Source: Antedon bifida (Eukaryota; Echinodermata; Crinoidea; Comatulida; Antedonidae). From it: DNA of 64,000 nt. Shown here piece after piece: positions 13,401 to 28,400 of the stretch. A program made the position numbers and the translations under genes. The stretch lies in NCBI GenBank assembly GCA_963402885.1, contig OY727095.1, positions 15,071,001 through 15,135,000 of the forward strand, given 5' to 3'. Numbering within the stretch: position 1 is the first letter of the stretch; each line of letters opens with the position of its first letter. The notes beneath the pieces are model-generated. The model searched no databases. It saw only the letters and a list, made by a program, of their open reading frames with translations, and had not been told where the DNA came from.

Positions 13401-16400
13401 CATTCCATTATTATAGTAATTTGGATGGAAACAATCAACTGTTTGTTTTATTTATGATAAATAAAATCTCTCCATTTGTTATCAGTTGCACACTTTTGGC
13501 CTTTTTACAGTACTAGGCTAGTCAATCTAGCATTTTGAGTGAAACAAATTGCAAACAGAGATTTTTTTTTTTTAAATGGTTACATATGATAAGGTGATTA
13601 TTTTTTGAGCATCACACCTCTGACACTCATCCCGAAGGTATGCAAATTAGCTTAAATATGCAAATTAGGGTGAAATTACAGGGTTACCATATCTTCAAAA
13701 CTACTAATCCTAGAGAGTTCGTTTTTGCACAGTCTGGTTCAGAATATATATATTTATATTTGCTCTAATGAGACATTTTACAAAAAAATGACCGGAAGTA
13801 CCAGATTTTGACCCTTGACCCCATTTCTCAATATTTACATAAATATGTGATTAAAATGTCTGTAGAGACTTTTTTTTGGACTCAATGACTTGGATATTGT
13901 TTTTCAATACCCACCATAGAACTGTATTATAATTCCCAAAATCACACCTTTGTCACGCACCTCGAAAGTATGCAAATTAGTAGTACAAGTAATATTAAAT
14001 ATGCAAATTAGGGAGTGAAATTACAGCGTTGCCATATCTCGAAAACCGCTAATGCTAGAGTGTTGATTTTTTCACTAAAATATTTAAAATATGTATATTT
14101 ATATTTACTCCAATGAAACATTTTACAAAAAATTGACCGGAAGTATGACATTTGACCCTCGACCCCATTTCTCAATATTGCATATATAATGAAACTAAAA
14201 TGTCTGTAGAGACTTTGTTTTGCCCTCAAATGACTCAGATATAGGTTTATAATAGCCAACATAGAACTGTTTAGTAAATCTCAAAATCACACCTGTATCA
14301 CTCACCTCCAAAGTATGCAAATTATTAGTACAAGTTACATAAAATATGCAAATTAGGGGGTGAAATTACAGGTTCCTATATATCGAAAACTACTAAGGCT
14401 AGAGAGTTGATATTTTCAATAACTTGTTCAAAATGTACATATTTATATTCGCTCTAATAAAACATTTTACGAAAAAATGACCGGAAATACAACAATTGAC
14501 CCTTGACCCTATTTATCAATGTTTGTATACATAATGCGACTAAAATGTCTGTAGATAATTTTTTTTGACTCAAATGACTCGGATACAGTTTTCCTATCGT
14601 CAGCATAGGATCGCTTTGTAATTCCCAAAATCACAATTTTGTCACACACCTTGAAAGTATGCAAATTATTAGTACAAGTTACATGAAATATGCAAATTAG
14701 GGGTGAAATTACAGTCTTCCCATATCTCGAAAACCATTAATGCTAGAGAGTTGATTTGAATTCAGAGTAGTTGATTCAGAATGTACATATTTATATTCGC
14801 TCTAATGAAACATTTTACGCAAAAATTGTCGGAATTATGACATTTGACCCTCAAATCTATTTCTCAATATTTTCATATAATGCAACTAAAATGTCTGTAC
14901 AGACTTTGTTTTGGCCTCAAATGACGCAGATACAGGTTTTCTATAGCCAGCATAGAACTGTTTAGTAATTCTCAAAATCACACCTCTGTTACTTCGCTTG
15001 AAAGTATGCAAATTAATAGTACAAGAGAGTTGCCATATCTCTATCGGTCATTAGCGTTTTCGACATACATAAGGCAATTCACTGTAATTTGCGTATTTCA
15101 TATAGCTTGTACTACTAATTTGCATACTTTCGGGGTGCTTGACTTATACTGGCTATATAAAACCTGTATCCGAGTCATTTAAGGCCAAAACAAAGTCTGT
15201 ACATACATTTTAGTTGCATTATATGCAAATATTGAGAAATAATAATAATAATTATAATATTAATATCATGGATGGTTCTAGGACACCTACCCCCTAGACA
15301 GTTACCCCCCGGATGTTTACCACCCGGACAACTACCCCCTTAGGACAACTACCCCCCGGACAACTACTCCCCGGACAACTACCCCCTTAGGACAACTACC
15401 CCCTTAGGATAACAACCCCGCAGACAACTACCCCCGGACAATTCCCCCCTTAGGACAACTACCCCCTTAGGGGGTAATTGTCCGGGGGGTAGTTGTCCAG
15501 GGGGTAGTTGTCCAGGGGGTAGTTGTCCTAAGGGGGTTGTTGTCCGGGGGTATTTGTCCGGGGGGTATTTGTCCTAAAGGGGTAGTTGTCCTAAGGGGGT
15601 AGTTGTCTAGGTGGTGGTTGTCCGGGGGGTAGTTTTCCGGGGGGTAAATGTCCAGGGGGTGAATATCCGGATACGTCCTGGATTTATATAGCGCCTAATG
15701 TTGTGAAACCTCTAAGCGCTGTACATAAACTAATACGAAAAAAGGGAATTCCAACCATGCCAAAAAAAACCCAAACCGAAGTATAGAGATACGCCTTTGT
15801 CGCTGAGATATGGGAAGACTGTAATTTATTTATTTATTTATTCACCCCCTTATTTGCATATTTCATGTAATTTGTACTACTAATTAGCATAATTTTGAGG
15901 TGCATGACGAAGGCGTGATTTTGGGAATTACAAAGCGGTCCTATGCTGACTATAGGAAACATGTATCAGAGTTATTTGAGTCCAAAACAAAGTCTCTACA
16001 GACATTTTAGTCGCATTATGTATGCAAACATTGATAAATGGGGTCGAGGGTCAATTGTTGTATTTCCGGTCATTTTTTCGTAAAATGTTTTATTAGAGCG
16101 AATATAAATATGTACATTTTGAACAAGTTATTGAAAAAATCAACTCTCTAGCCTTAGTAGTTTTCGATATATAGGAACCTGTAATTTCACCCCCTAATTT
16201 GCATATTTTATGTAACTTGTACTAATAATTTGCATACTTTGGAGGTGAGTGATACAGGTGTGATTTTGAGATTTACTAAACAGTTCTATGTTGGCTATTA
16301 TAAACCTGTATCTGAGTCATTTGAGGGCAAAACAAAGTCTCTACAGACATTTTAGTTTCATTATATATGCAATATTGAGAAATGGGGTCGAGGGTCAAAT

Positions 16401-19400
16401 GTCATACTTCCGGTCAATTTTTTGTAAAATGTTTCATTGGAGCAAATAGAAATATGTACATTCTGAATACGGCTGTGAAAAAATCAACTCTTTAGCATTA
16501 GTGGTTTTCGAGATATAGGACAACTGTAATTTTTTTCCCTTATTTGCATATTTTATTTAAATTGTACTACTAATTTGCATACTTTTGAGGTGTGTGACAA
16601 AGGTGTAATTTTGGGAATTACAATGTGGTCCTATGCTGGCTATTAGGAACCTATGTCTGGGTCATTTGAGGGCAAAATAAAGTCTCTACAGACATTTTAG
16701 TCACATTGTATATGCAAACATTGAGAAATGGGGTCGAAGGTCAAATGTTGTACTTCCGGTCATTTTATCGTAAAATGTTGCATTAGAGTAAATATAAATA
16801 TATACATTTTGAATAAATCAGTGAAAAAATCAACTCTCTCGGACTAGTAGTTTTTGAGATATGGTTACCCTGTAATTTCACCCTAATTTGCATATTTAAG
16901 CTAATTTGCATACCTTCGGGATGAGTGACAGAGGTGTGATGCTCAAATTTTCATCTCCTCATCATATATGACCATTTAAAAAAAAAAAATCTCTGTTTGC
17001 AATTTGTTTCACTTTGAGCTGTTTTTTTTGCTAGATTGACTAGCCTATACCGCTCATATTTTTTTTTTAAATAACATTAGCGTCTAATTCTCTCTTTACT
17101 GAAATCCCATTTTAATCACAATTATGTTAAATTATATGTTCCTCACTTGTCTGTTTCTGAAATTGTGTTTGAAATTGCTCATCAACAGTACTTGGTAAAT
17201 CTAAAAAAATACCCAAAACAAAAATATTACATATTATATATTTTCATAAATGTTCAATGGTATAAGGTTATATAAAGGCTCTGTGTGATACAAAGCTTTA
17301 CAAACGCTTGTGGGTGACTGTGTACAAGCAATTGGCTGTACATTATAAAAATGGTAAACCTCATTCAGTCTGGATATACTATAATAATAATAATGTATAT
17401 TTTGTAAAAAAAATTGTGGAACTAAAACTCATCCAAACATATAGACGTTATGCAACGTTTTTTGACAGTGACCCTGAATCTAAATCGTTGAAATTCTAGC
17501 AACATGGTTGATTAGGATGGTTTCACAGGGTAAAGTGAAAATAAAGTAATAATAAAGTAATCCTGAAGTGATTAACTGGTATGATTCAGAATTTGGCAGT
17601 AGGAAATGCGATTAAAAACATCTATCATAAGTTTTCAATATGCTTTGAACTTTTTAAATGTTTTTGTTTATATTCTGTTTTATGACCAGTAACCAATTTT
17701 TTTTTTTTTACCTGTTTGTCAAAACACAGTAAAGATAACTTTAACTTGAGCCCCACCATGGTTTAGGCTGATGTACAACAATTTTGCCAATATAGACCTG
17801 GAATTGCACCTTTAAAGGCTTACAATAAGGGCACTTTTCTGATCCTACTAAAACATGCTAATTAGTTAGTTCCCCATTATGTGTGTATGCTAAACGCATC
17901 AACACAGGGCAGAAACTGCAGATGTGAAATCTAATCACTTTTGTAAAATAATAATAATAAAAAAATTTAAATAACCCATCAGCCTAGAATGTACAATGTG
18001 TCATAATTGCTCTAAATGTATTTATTGATTAAAATGCAATTAACACTCTGCATGCTTGTATAATATAAATATTTTGTAAAATATACACTTTATACATTGG
18101 TAGAGCTTAGTTATACTTTGTGGGACTTGGAAGGGCTTGGTGTTTAGAACCCCACCCAATGTACTGAATATACAGTACAATTAGTTATAAGCAGTACAGC
18201 CAAGGACTATTTTTTTTTTCTATTGAAACAGTGGTTCAGCTGGTGCTAAATTTGAAAACAAAATAAATATTTGGTAAGCCTAGCCATGGAGGGTTCCTCC
18301 ATGGCCTAGCCTAGTATTTAATATAGGGGCATTTCTCTAATTCCAATTCTTGGCAAAATATTTTTAAACATCCTTAACACTAGAATAACTAACCATACTG
18401 AAAACAATAACATTATTTATCAAGAACAATCAGGTTTTCGCACATTAGATAATATTTTAATTCAATTTAGTATTTAGTATTCAAACTCATTTGACTGTTC
18501 AATTGGAATATTTTTTATGTTTTTTTTAAAAAACTAAATTAACATCATGTAAAATTTTAAAACAAATGAAAGATGTGAATAGTTACATTACAATTACCTT
18601 CGAATTCTGTAACAACATTATACTCCAACAGTATTTTTCTTGCTTTTCCTCCAAGACGATCTGCAAATATTTGTATTTTGCCTGGATCATCTGCTAATTC
18701 TTCCTCTTTCTCCAGATGGAGAACTGCATCCCAAACATTGGAGAAGCTATATTTTGTCAAATCATAGTAAGCAGTAACATTATGTAATGCATCTGAGTCA
18801 AGTTGATTCAAGGTCTTAAACAGTTCCTTTCTGTAAGGCGACAACTTGAATTTGTTACCAGTATGTTTATTCTCAACCTTGTTGTTTGTCATATACTTTG
18901 ATACAAGATTTTTGGCCTGTTGGATTTCAGATGTTTTTGTAATCTCTAACAGCAAGTTAACATTAGTTGGTGAGATTAAACCTTTGTCTTCAAGGTGATT
19001 GAGTAAGTCATGTCCATTGAAATTTATATTTGTAATTTCACTGGCATCCAACTCATCAAATAGTAGGAACCTTAGCCAACGGTATCTTTCACCGACAAAG
19101 CATTTACCAAGATTAGCTTTTAGAATTCGGAAATTGTTGTAAGTTTTAGAAACTGCAAATAAAATTACTGGCCATTATTTTGACAATGATTATTATTTTC
19201 ACTGTTTCCAATCAAAATGAGTTTGATTTAAAATATATATTGTGCAAAACTATGACAGCACTGACAATGATAAAAAAAAATCTTCTATCAACTAAAACTC
19301 GAAATAAAGGCCCATTTACACTAAGACGATAAACAATCGACGATAATTAGGTAAATGTACATTTTTTATACATAAAACAAAGAAAATCTAAAAAGTTTTA

Positions 19401-22400
19401 ATACTAGAACTATAGGATAACCATATATGCTGCCTTTGATGAAAATAAAATTTTCACACATGCAATCAAATGACATCATGGTCAGTAAGAGCAATAATAT
19501 CGTGACAATATAACGATGTTATTGTTTTTATTGACCATGACGATTCCAGTCTATGAGTAGAATAGTAGGGAATAGTAGGTCACATATTCAAGACATTTCC
19601 GGTGAAAATGATGCATTGTATCTGTATTAAAAAAGCATAAATTTATTATATATATTTTCTAAATGTAAGTAGTACTAGTATTATTACCTTGCCTAATACC
19701 TCTGTTCCATGCACCTGTACCAGAAGACACACCTGCACCAGAAGACACACCTGCACCAGAAGACACACCTGTACTGGAAGACACACCTGTACCAGCATGG
19801 GATGAAACAAATTAGCTATAAAGTACAGTAAATATATTTGCTATCAAGTATCATGATTTAAAAGTCCTTTTCTCATTGGCGTGCTGGCAAAGTGTAGTTA
19901 TAAATGCCTGCAACTTTGCCGGAACTTATTATAAAACTTTTCACATTGGCCAGAATATAACCTTTATTAATTAAATTCTAAATATTGTAGTCTGTTTATG
20001 TTTGTTCACTACATATAATATGGCCTTGTCACGTTGAAACACTGGTTTTCTTGTCTGATCACCAAAGTTAAGCAATGTTGGACCTGGTTGGAGCTTGAAT
20101 AGGAGACCATTTAGCAATATCAGTTCTGTATATATGAAGCTGGGGTTCCATCAGGCATTGAAATCAACACAGGGGCTGACCCTTATGGCAGCCGCTGCAT
20201 CTAGTATCTGCCTCAGATGTATTGGCTCATGTCTTTCCTCTGGTCAAGGTGAAAACGGAGTTAATCTACCATCATTAATATAACATACCTAGATTTGGTC
20301 TTGATGTCTCAACATCGTCTATAACAACTGAAAAATATAATCATTATTTCAATAAAAAAAGAAACCAGATCTATATATATATATATATGTATAGAAAAAC
20401 TCAACCAGTGATATTATCCTGGAAATTAAGTAATACAAAAAAAATTTAAATGAGAAAATCTGTGAGAATGAAAAAAAAAAACCCCACCCAACTGATATTC
20501 AAAATAAGAATGTTTCGCTTGATATGGGAAGAATTAAAGTGTTTTAGTAACTAGCAATGTAACTAAAGTGTATTGTAGTGCTAGATAAAACAAACAAGCC
20601 AACACCTACAGTACATTGTTTCCACCCCATACTCTAACAATGGTACAGTCAATAATGGCTAGTTATTGTCATGGATGGTTAATGTCTGATTACCATTTTT
20701 TTAATACTAAATTTATTTATTACAATCATCATTCTAAATTTAGACTTGTATTTGCATTTTAAAAACTTACAATTCACTTCCACTGATTCAATATCATTTG
20801 ACTCTAATCGTGACAGTGATACTGTTGCCTTTAAGATTTTTACTGATGAATTACGTCTTTTTAAAAGAAATTTCTTGCATGGTTCTGTACGCCATATGTC
20901 TTTAGCCTTGATAGTCTAGGAAAACAATGAAGACATACTCAGATAAAAAGTTACAGCTCTAAGGCACTGTAGTAAAATTGATTGCTGTGATGATTAAATA
21001 TTATACAATTATTTAATTTTTTTGTATACTGGTAATGCTTTCATTCATGTTTTTCTTCCAATGAGAAATGTAAAAATGGCTATCAATCAATCAGGCATCC
21101 TTCAGTCAAAATTGACTATGGACACAACATTGGAGAGAATTTCATCAGTAATCCAGTGAGTCTGTGTGAGTTCCAGTAGCTGATCTAGATTTTCTTTTCA
21201 GATACCTCTCTTCATTTTCCATACGATATCCTTCTTTGCTGTGTACAAGTCCTGCCTTAATACAGTCTTTCCATGCTTTTCGGTCATCAGCCTTTTTTTC
21301 CCAGGTGTTAACATTGATGTCCATTGCCTTCAAGTCTCTTTTACATGCATCTTTGAAACGCAAAAGTGGACGTCCTTTGGATCTTTTACAATTCGCTAGC
21401 TCACCGTACAACATAACCTTTGGCATTCTTGTATCATCCATTCTTCTGACATGACCAAGCCATCGTAGTCTTCGCTGTCGAATTAATGTAAACATGGAAG
21501 GAATGCCACATCTATCAAGGATACTGTTGTTTGTTACCCTGTCCTGCCATCTGATATTTAAGATAGTCCGTAGACAGCGGAGGTGAAATACATTTAGTTT
21601 CTTTTCTTGTCTAGCATAGATTGTCCACGATTCAGCTCCATACAAGAGGACACTAATTAACATGCCATATACACTTTGATCTCACAGCTAATATTTTTGT
21701 TTTCCCAAACATGTACAGACAACTGACTGAGAGTATAATAGAAGAGAAGCTCTTCCGAATTGAATGTTTAGTTCACAATCAAGAGAGTTGTTATAAGTTA
21801 TAACTGAAACAAGGTAAGAAAATTTACTAACATTTTCAAGTAAAAAATTGTTGACAGTAAAATTGTTTTGACCAGTTGTTTTAAATGGTAACATTTTTGT
21901 TTTCTTTACACTTGTGGTGAGACCAAAGTGTTCACAGGCACATGAAAATTTATCAAGTAGAAGTTGTAGACCATTAGGAGAATGGCTGCAGAAACAGGCA
22001 TCATCTGCATAAAGAAAATCACGAAGAAGAACCTTAAATATTTTTGTCTTAGCTTTAAGTCTGGCCGGGTTGTACAGCTTGCCAGTAGATCTACAATGCA
22101 ATAAAACTCCTTCCATAAGATTAGGTTCTAAATTTTTTTTGTGGACGACTGCAAAGTAAATCCCAAAAAGAAGAAGGGCAAGAACATCTCCTTGTTTTGT
22201 CCCATTCTCGACATCAAATGGGTCAGACACTGCTCCATTGTACTTGACAGTAGCTTGCATTCCTTGATGGAAGGATCGGATAATATTTAACAGAGTAGGT
22301 GGACATCCAATTTTTCTTAGGATTTCAAATAGACAGTTTCTATTAATAAGGTCAAAAGCCTATTAGTGAGATCGATAAATGCCAGGTAGAGTTGCTGTTT

Positions 22401-25400
22401 TTGCTCAACACATTTTTCCTGCAGTTGTCTAATAGAGAAAATCATATCAATGGTAGATCTTCCAGAGCGAAAACCACACTGAAACTCTGGATAAACCCTT
22501 TCCGCTAAAGGCAGCAGACGTTGTAGAACTACTTTTCCAAATACTTTTCCACAGATATTGAGCAGAGAAATGCCGCGATAATTATCACAGCAACCACTAC
22601 CACCTTTATTCTTGTACAGAGTGACAATGGATGCATTCTTGAAATCCTGTGGAACTTTACCAAGAGACCAACAGAGACTAATAAGCTCATGCAGATGATG
22701 TATTAGAGTCAGGCCACCTGCTTTAACATTTTCAGTTGGTATACCATCATCCCCAGGAGCCTTGCCTGAAAACATTTGCTTTACTGCTGATCGTACTTTA
22801 TCCATAGTTGGGTAGGCATCAAGTTCCAACTTAGTTGGTAAATTTTGAACATTTCTCAGTTCCTCCTGGGATACAGGAATCTAATTAGTTTGGTAAACTT
22901 CTGAGCCCGGGGGTGGGGGGGGGGGTCACTCTTAAATATTTCCATACGGGGAGGTGCCGCATTTACGGGTATATTTTCGAGGGCCTGGTAGCACAAGTGT
23001 GGGAAATTATGGAGAGTTGGTAGCACAAGTGTGGGAAATGACAGGGTGAAATTAGTAGTTTAAGTCTTTGGCCCGCCCACCCGTGTCAAAATGTCACGAT
23101 TTATCGCCAAATTTTGCAGAGATTTTAGCATACTGGATGCTATAAGCCCGGTTTTATAAGCCCATCGCGGGGCCCATCGCTAAATACCTTTGAATAGAGT
23201 TTTTCGCATCAGCAGAACACGAAACATAGGCGGCCAGCCAAGGACAAAATCATTCAACTGTGACCACTCTTCATTCGATCATATTCGGTCGATCATGCTG
23301 CACACCGCGGACATGCGATAAACTTGTCAAAATTTGTATGTACAGAACGGTGGTCTCTTTGGCCAGCCATGCGCAGATCATGCCGGAAACCAGTACAAAT
23401 ATTGCACCCTCTCTGGCGTGGCCTTGTTTCTGCAGTCTTTTTAGAGCACACTCAATTTTGGTAATCAGTAAATGGTAGTTCAAGTCCGTAGTATTTTTCA
23501 GTAAAACAGGTAGCGCAAGTGCCTCATATTTTGAAGTGGCTGCGGCACCCACCTATTTGATTTATATACAAGTGACCCCCCCGGGCTTCTGAGTAATGTT
23601 CTACCCATCGGTCCATCTGTTTCTTTTGATCGATTATCACATTACCATTTCGGTCTTTAATTTGTGCTGTTTTCTTTTGCACTGGCCCAATGGCTTTTCG
23701 GATTCCTTCATACATTCCCTTCAAATGCCCTGTATCAGCATCTTGTTGTATCTGAGCACTAAGTTCCTCCCAGTACTTGTTAGTGCACTGGCGCACAGCT
23801 CGTTGAACATCAGCCCTTGCTAAACGTAGAGAAGCAAGATTATGCCGTGTAGCGTGAGTCTTGTAAGCTAACAGAGCTGTTCGTTTCTTCTCAATGACGG
23901 GCGGTAACTTTTCAGACTTTTCTTCAAACCAGTCTTGGTTAATTTTTATTTTCTTACCAAACACTTGTATAGCAGAGTCATAAATTGCAGTTTTCATTTT
24001 CCCCCAGTATTCTTCAATATTTTTGCAATCATCTTGCATAGCAAGTTTTTTTGTTAATTGATGTTCAAACTTTGCACATTTATCAGTGTCACATGTTTCC
24101 TTGACATTGATCTTCCGAAGAGGGTGATGTTTGGTTTTTGGTCTTTGCTTTTGCACAATTTTTAGTCAACTGCAGTCGTCTGTTTCACAAACTGCACTAT
24201 GAAACGTGCGAGTATTTTTAACATCATTTAAGGAAGAACGGCGTGTGATTATCAAGTTAAGCTGATGCCAGTGTTTAGACCTAGGGTGTCTCCATGAAAC
24301 TTTGTGAGAAGTTTTTGATTTGAAAAATGTGTTAGTTACGCAAAGTTTGTAGTATGAGCATAATTCAAGAAGCCTCTGTCCATTTTCATTTAGCTTTCCA
24401 ACACCAAAATTCCCTAAGCATGCTGGCTATGCTCTCCTGTTGTCACCAACTCGAGCATTAAAATCACCAAGCAAAATTAAAGGTGTTTTCTCAGGAATGC
24501 CTTTAAAGGGGCGTTCCGGTTTTAAAATGAATAGTAAAAAATATAAAATATATTTGTTTGTCTCTTGAACGGTAAAAGTTTCAATTTATATAAGCGCCCA
24601 GTGAAGCAGAACGAAGGCTGTGAAATGAGGCCAGATTACAAGTGCAGCTACGGCAAAATCACACTGTGGTTACAGAATAGGAAATTTGTGAAATGGTCAA
24701 TCTTCCGACGACTCGTTATCATTAACCATATCAATTACTTTTGTAAAATTATACTTATCTGATGTAATTTTAGTCGGTCTTCCCATTTATAAAGTCAATT
24801 TTCTATGAAAATTCATCACAAATGTGTAAAATAATTTGGAGATTCAGTTTACGATTGCCGATTTTCGCACTGACTTAGGGAAAAGCCTTCAAAATCAATG
24901 AAGCGTAACGTATACTGTACATTCCTGCTGAGGAGCAAGACGACGATACACGTGGTCTTTGCCCATGCCTGGCATCGTCACGTGATAAACAGATGCAGTA
25001 TACAATACCAAACTAGTCGGGTCGAGTATACCCCGTCTATTATCACAACATGAATGATGTACAGTATTTGATTGAAGGTCGACTCGACCTACCGGAATGG
25101 TATAGATAATATTATATAGCTCGAATGAGAGAGTTGGAATATTTGTAAACATAAGTATTGCCATAGAGATATTATAGCGATTGGTGTGTACTGCATGACC
25201 ATTGGTGTGTACTGCATGACCATTGGTGTGTACTGCATGACAATTGGTGTGTACTGCATGACGATTGGTGTGTACTGCATGATGTTTGGTGTGTACTGCA
25301 TGACGATTGGTGTGTACTGCATGATGTTTGGTGTGTACTGCATGACGATTGGTGTGTACTGCATGACCATTGGTGTGTACTGCATGACGATTGGTGTGTA

Positions 25401-28400
25401 CTGCATGATGATTGGTGTGTACTGCATGACGATTGGTGTGTACTGCATGATAAATGTGAACTGAAGGCAGAGGAAGCGTTCCATAACGTACAACGTACAT
25501 GACGTCGCGAGTTTGGAATCCACTGATGACGTGATTTTATGAATATCTCATGAATATTAATGAGCTTCCCATAAGCTGCTGAAAACCAGACTTTCCATGA
25601 ATTTACCCTAAAATGTATATGAAATTTAATTTTTTTAATTTCTCGTTATTACTTCTTCATTCTGACATGTCTATATTGTTATAATATTTTTTATTTAATA
25701 AATAAACGATATTTAAAAGCAATTTTAAACCCAGAATCCCCCTTTAATAAAAGAATGCAGATATTGATAAAACTGATCTTTAACCTCGTCGGAACTCGTA
25801 AGTGTTGGTGCATACAAACTCAAGATGACAGGTGACTCAATAGAGTTTGAAAGCCTAATTGCAAGCAACCTCTCATTACTGCCTTCTAATACTACAACAT
25901 CTCTGAACAAGTTATTCTTGATGGCAAAACCAACTCCATGCTGCCTCACACAGCCAGTATTATTCCCTTTCCATATAAAAGTATAGTTACTTTCCTGCAG
26001 TGAACCAAATTCTAGCAAGCGTGTTTCTTGAAGAGCAAAAATATCGAGGTCAAGACGTAAGAGCTCAGAGTCGATGACTGCTGTTTTACGTGCATCATCT
26101 ATTTTCTGCAGATCATTATTTAATCCAGTTCTAAGAGTACGAATATTCCATGTACCAAGTTTTAAATGAAGCTTTGTTTTATAATTATTTCTATTTCTAA
26201 TTTTCCGTTTTGTCTTGGGTACATTCAATCTAACTGCCTGTCAGGCTAATTAAAACCATAAGTCCCACGCACCCAGTGAGACAAGCAGTCGGTGGCGGAA
26301 TAGCACCTAACTGACTGGGGCTGCCCAGCTTAAGGCAGGCGGTAGCTGTTCAATGGAATTAAATAATCCCTCCCACTGTCGAGATCGACCCCTGGCGTCA
26401 AGTCCTACGCCAATCGGACAACAGACTTATAACCGGTAACTGACGATCCCTGTGTTGATCCTTTGTACAAACAAAGTTGGAGTGGCCTCTTCAAGTACGC
26501 CAGGGCATAATATATGGAATCCTGAGCTGCTCAATTATCAGGAATCCCCTCTCGGCATTACTAGTAGTGTCCAGTGGAATAGAAACCAATACGACTGGTA
26601 CTAGATCTGCTGCAGAAGTTGCCAGAAAAGTAGAACAAAGTTCACTAAACTGCCTTACGGGACTTCAGCTCCGAGTGAGAAAACTAAACCCTCCAAGACA
26701 CTACCTGGATATTTCTATGGTTTAAGGGCTGCTCTTTATGAGAGAGCTAACTAACTCATACTACTATAGGCCTGAAGAGCCTGCTAGGGACAATTGTCCC
26801 TGCCAGTATAGCTTTCAGACTTGATGACAACTAGACCTATGGTAATATTGTAGCTGATACAGGTTGTATCGTAATACAGCTTGACCGATAGCAGTCCAGA
26901 TGGTTTGACTGACCTGACACCAAAAAAATGGCTATACTGCAAATAAAAGTGTGCATCCTCTAAGCGACTAATGAAAAGACAGAATTTTTAGTCTAAGCTC
27001 TGTCTACACTATCAAACTTTATGTGAAAAAGAAATGTGATGTGCCCATATATGGACACAATGACATCATATCACTACCATATTTGGGCATATCACACTTT
27101 TTTTGATAGTGTAAACATCTTAACTCAGTATATGATCCAGTATGCTCAATTGGATAGCAATAGAGATTTTGTTATTTATTGATCAAGTTTATGAATTCTC
27201 ATGTTATGTGGTATTCCTGCAAAAACATGTTTAATGCATATTCTTTACTATGCCATCCTACTAAAAATATTGTGATAATACATATATAACATACATACTG
27301 TATATAAAACAATTATTCTTACTTGTTCTTCCTTTTGAACTTTCCATTCTTGTTTTGATGCTGTTACAGTAATTTTCATGTCCTTATACATAGATGGTAT
27401 ACCTACAGGTGCTATTAAAGGCTGCTCACCGATTTTTATGTGCTCTTCTTTTACCTTCTGAAATACATAAATATTTAATGTTATTTGTGACTGTGTACAT
27501 ATTTATTTCTTAAATATCTGAGGGAAGAGTACAGGGCATTCATCATGTTCACTTCTCAATACCTAATTTTTAAAATAATAGCAAAAAAAACTGTAAATAG
27601 TTTAGGGAAATTTTTGAATTTTCCGCCATAAATTTTAATTAATGTTATATATTAGCTCAACTTTGCTTCTATCATCTGAAACACATATTTATATTTAATA
27701 TACTATTTGTGTACACATTTCTTTATTTTATAAGGGAAGAGTAACTTATACAATGCAATCATAACCCATGTTTCTTTCTTTTGTAAATGATCAGGAATCA
27801 ATTCAATTTAATCATCAATTTAAAGACAATAACTAGATTTGAACTCGTCACTACGGACGAGTTAGGTTATCCGCAGCGCAAAGGCCACGTCATACGTTAG
27901 AATATTGCAAACAGAAAAACGATTATGCCATTAAAACAATTTCAGTGTGCTCTCTATTTTGTGTCACGTCTAAGTATATACAGTATACACTATATACTGT
28001 ATACATACTACATACAGTGCCGTATAGGTAAAAATAAGTGATCAAAGTTATTTACGCTTTTGAACATGATGACGTCATCACAATTTTAAAAATGGTGAAT
28101 CATGCGAATGGTAATTGATTGACCTAGACAATATAAAAAAAAATGGGGAAATGGAATACGGATAAGTGGAGATGCGCTCTATTAAATGTGATAAGCTATG
28201 ACGAAAGATACAAAAATCATATATTTTATATTCAAGTGGCCATACGATGACGTCACAATGTCCGGTTAGCCATATTGATTCATGATTTGATATCTACAAC
28301 TCATCAACTTCCAGAATCTGTAATTTTAAAAAATGTCACCACGTAGTTTGAAATCTATGACATTTTAAAAAAAGGCATAATTTGACAAATTTTTGAACTT

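Larger units (their letters stand above)
21085..26890 (-). mobile_element. Minus-strand APE-type LINE (RTE-like), with two DNA elements inserted
   Basis: Reading from 26228 down: apurinic endonuclease domain, a linker, reverse transcriptase, and a C-terminal domain ending at 21145. The probable 5' UTR lies at 26229-26890 and a short 3' tail (ATCAATCAATCA-type) near 21085-21095. Two non-autonomous DNA elements interrupt it at 22906-23585 and 24507-25743; removing them and one target-site copy restores the reading register at both points. The LINE lies in the ROCO intron between exons 2 and 3. It is inactive because of stops and frameshifts. The clade is not certain. Confidence 0.85.

Noticed and set aside
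20012..20136. Functional 5S rRNA gene
   Set aside because: Too many substitutions, degenerate 3' end and no T-run terminator at the expected place.
24895..25523. Long open frames with HAVHTNR or YCMTIGV repeats on both strands
   Set aside because: They are by-products of the 21-bp minisatellite inside a MITE; the period is a multiple of three and no protein family is involved.
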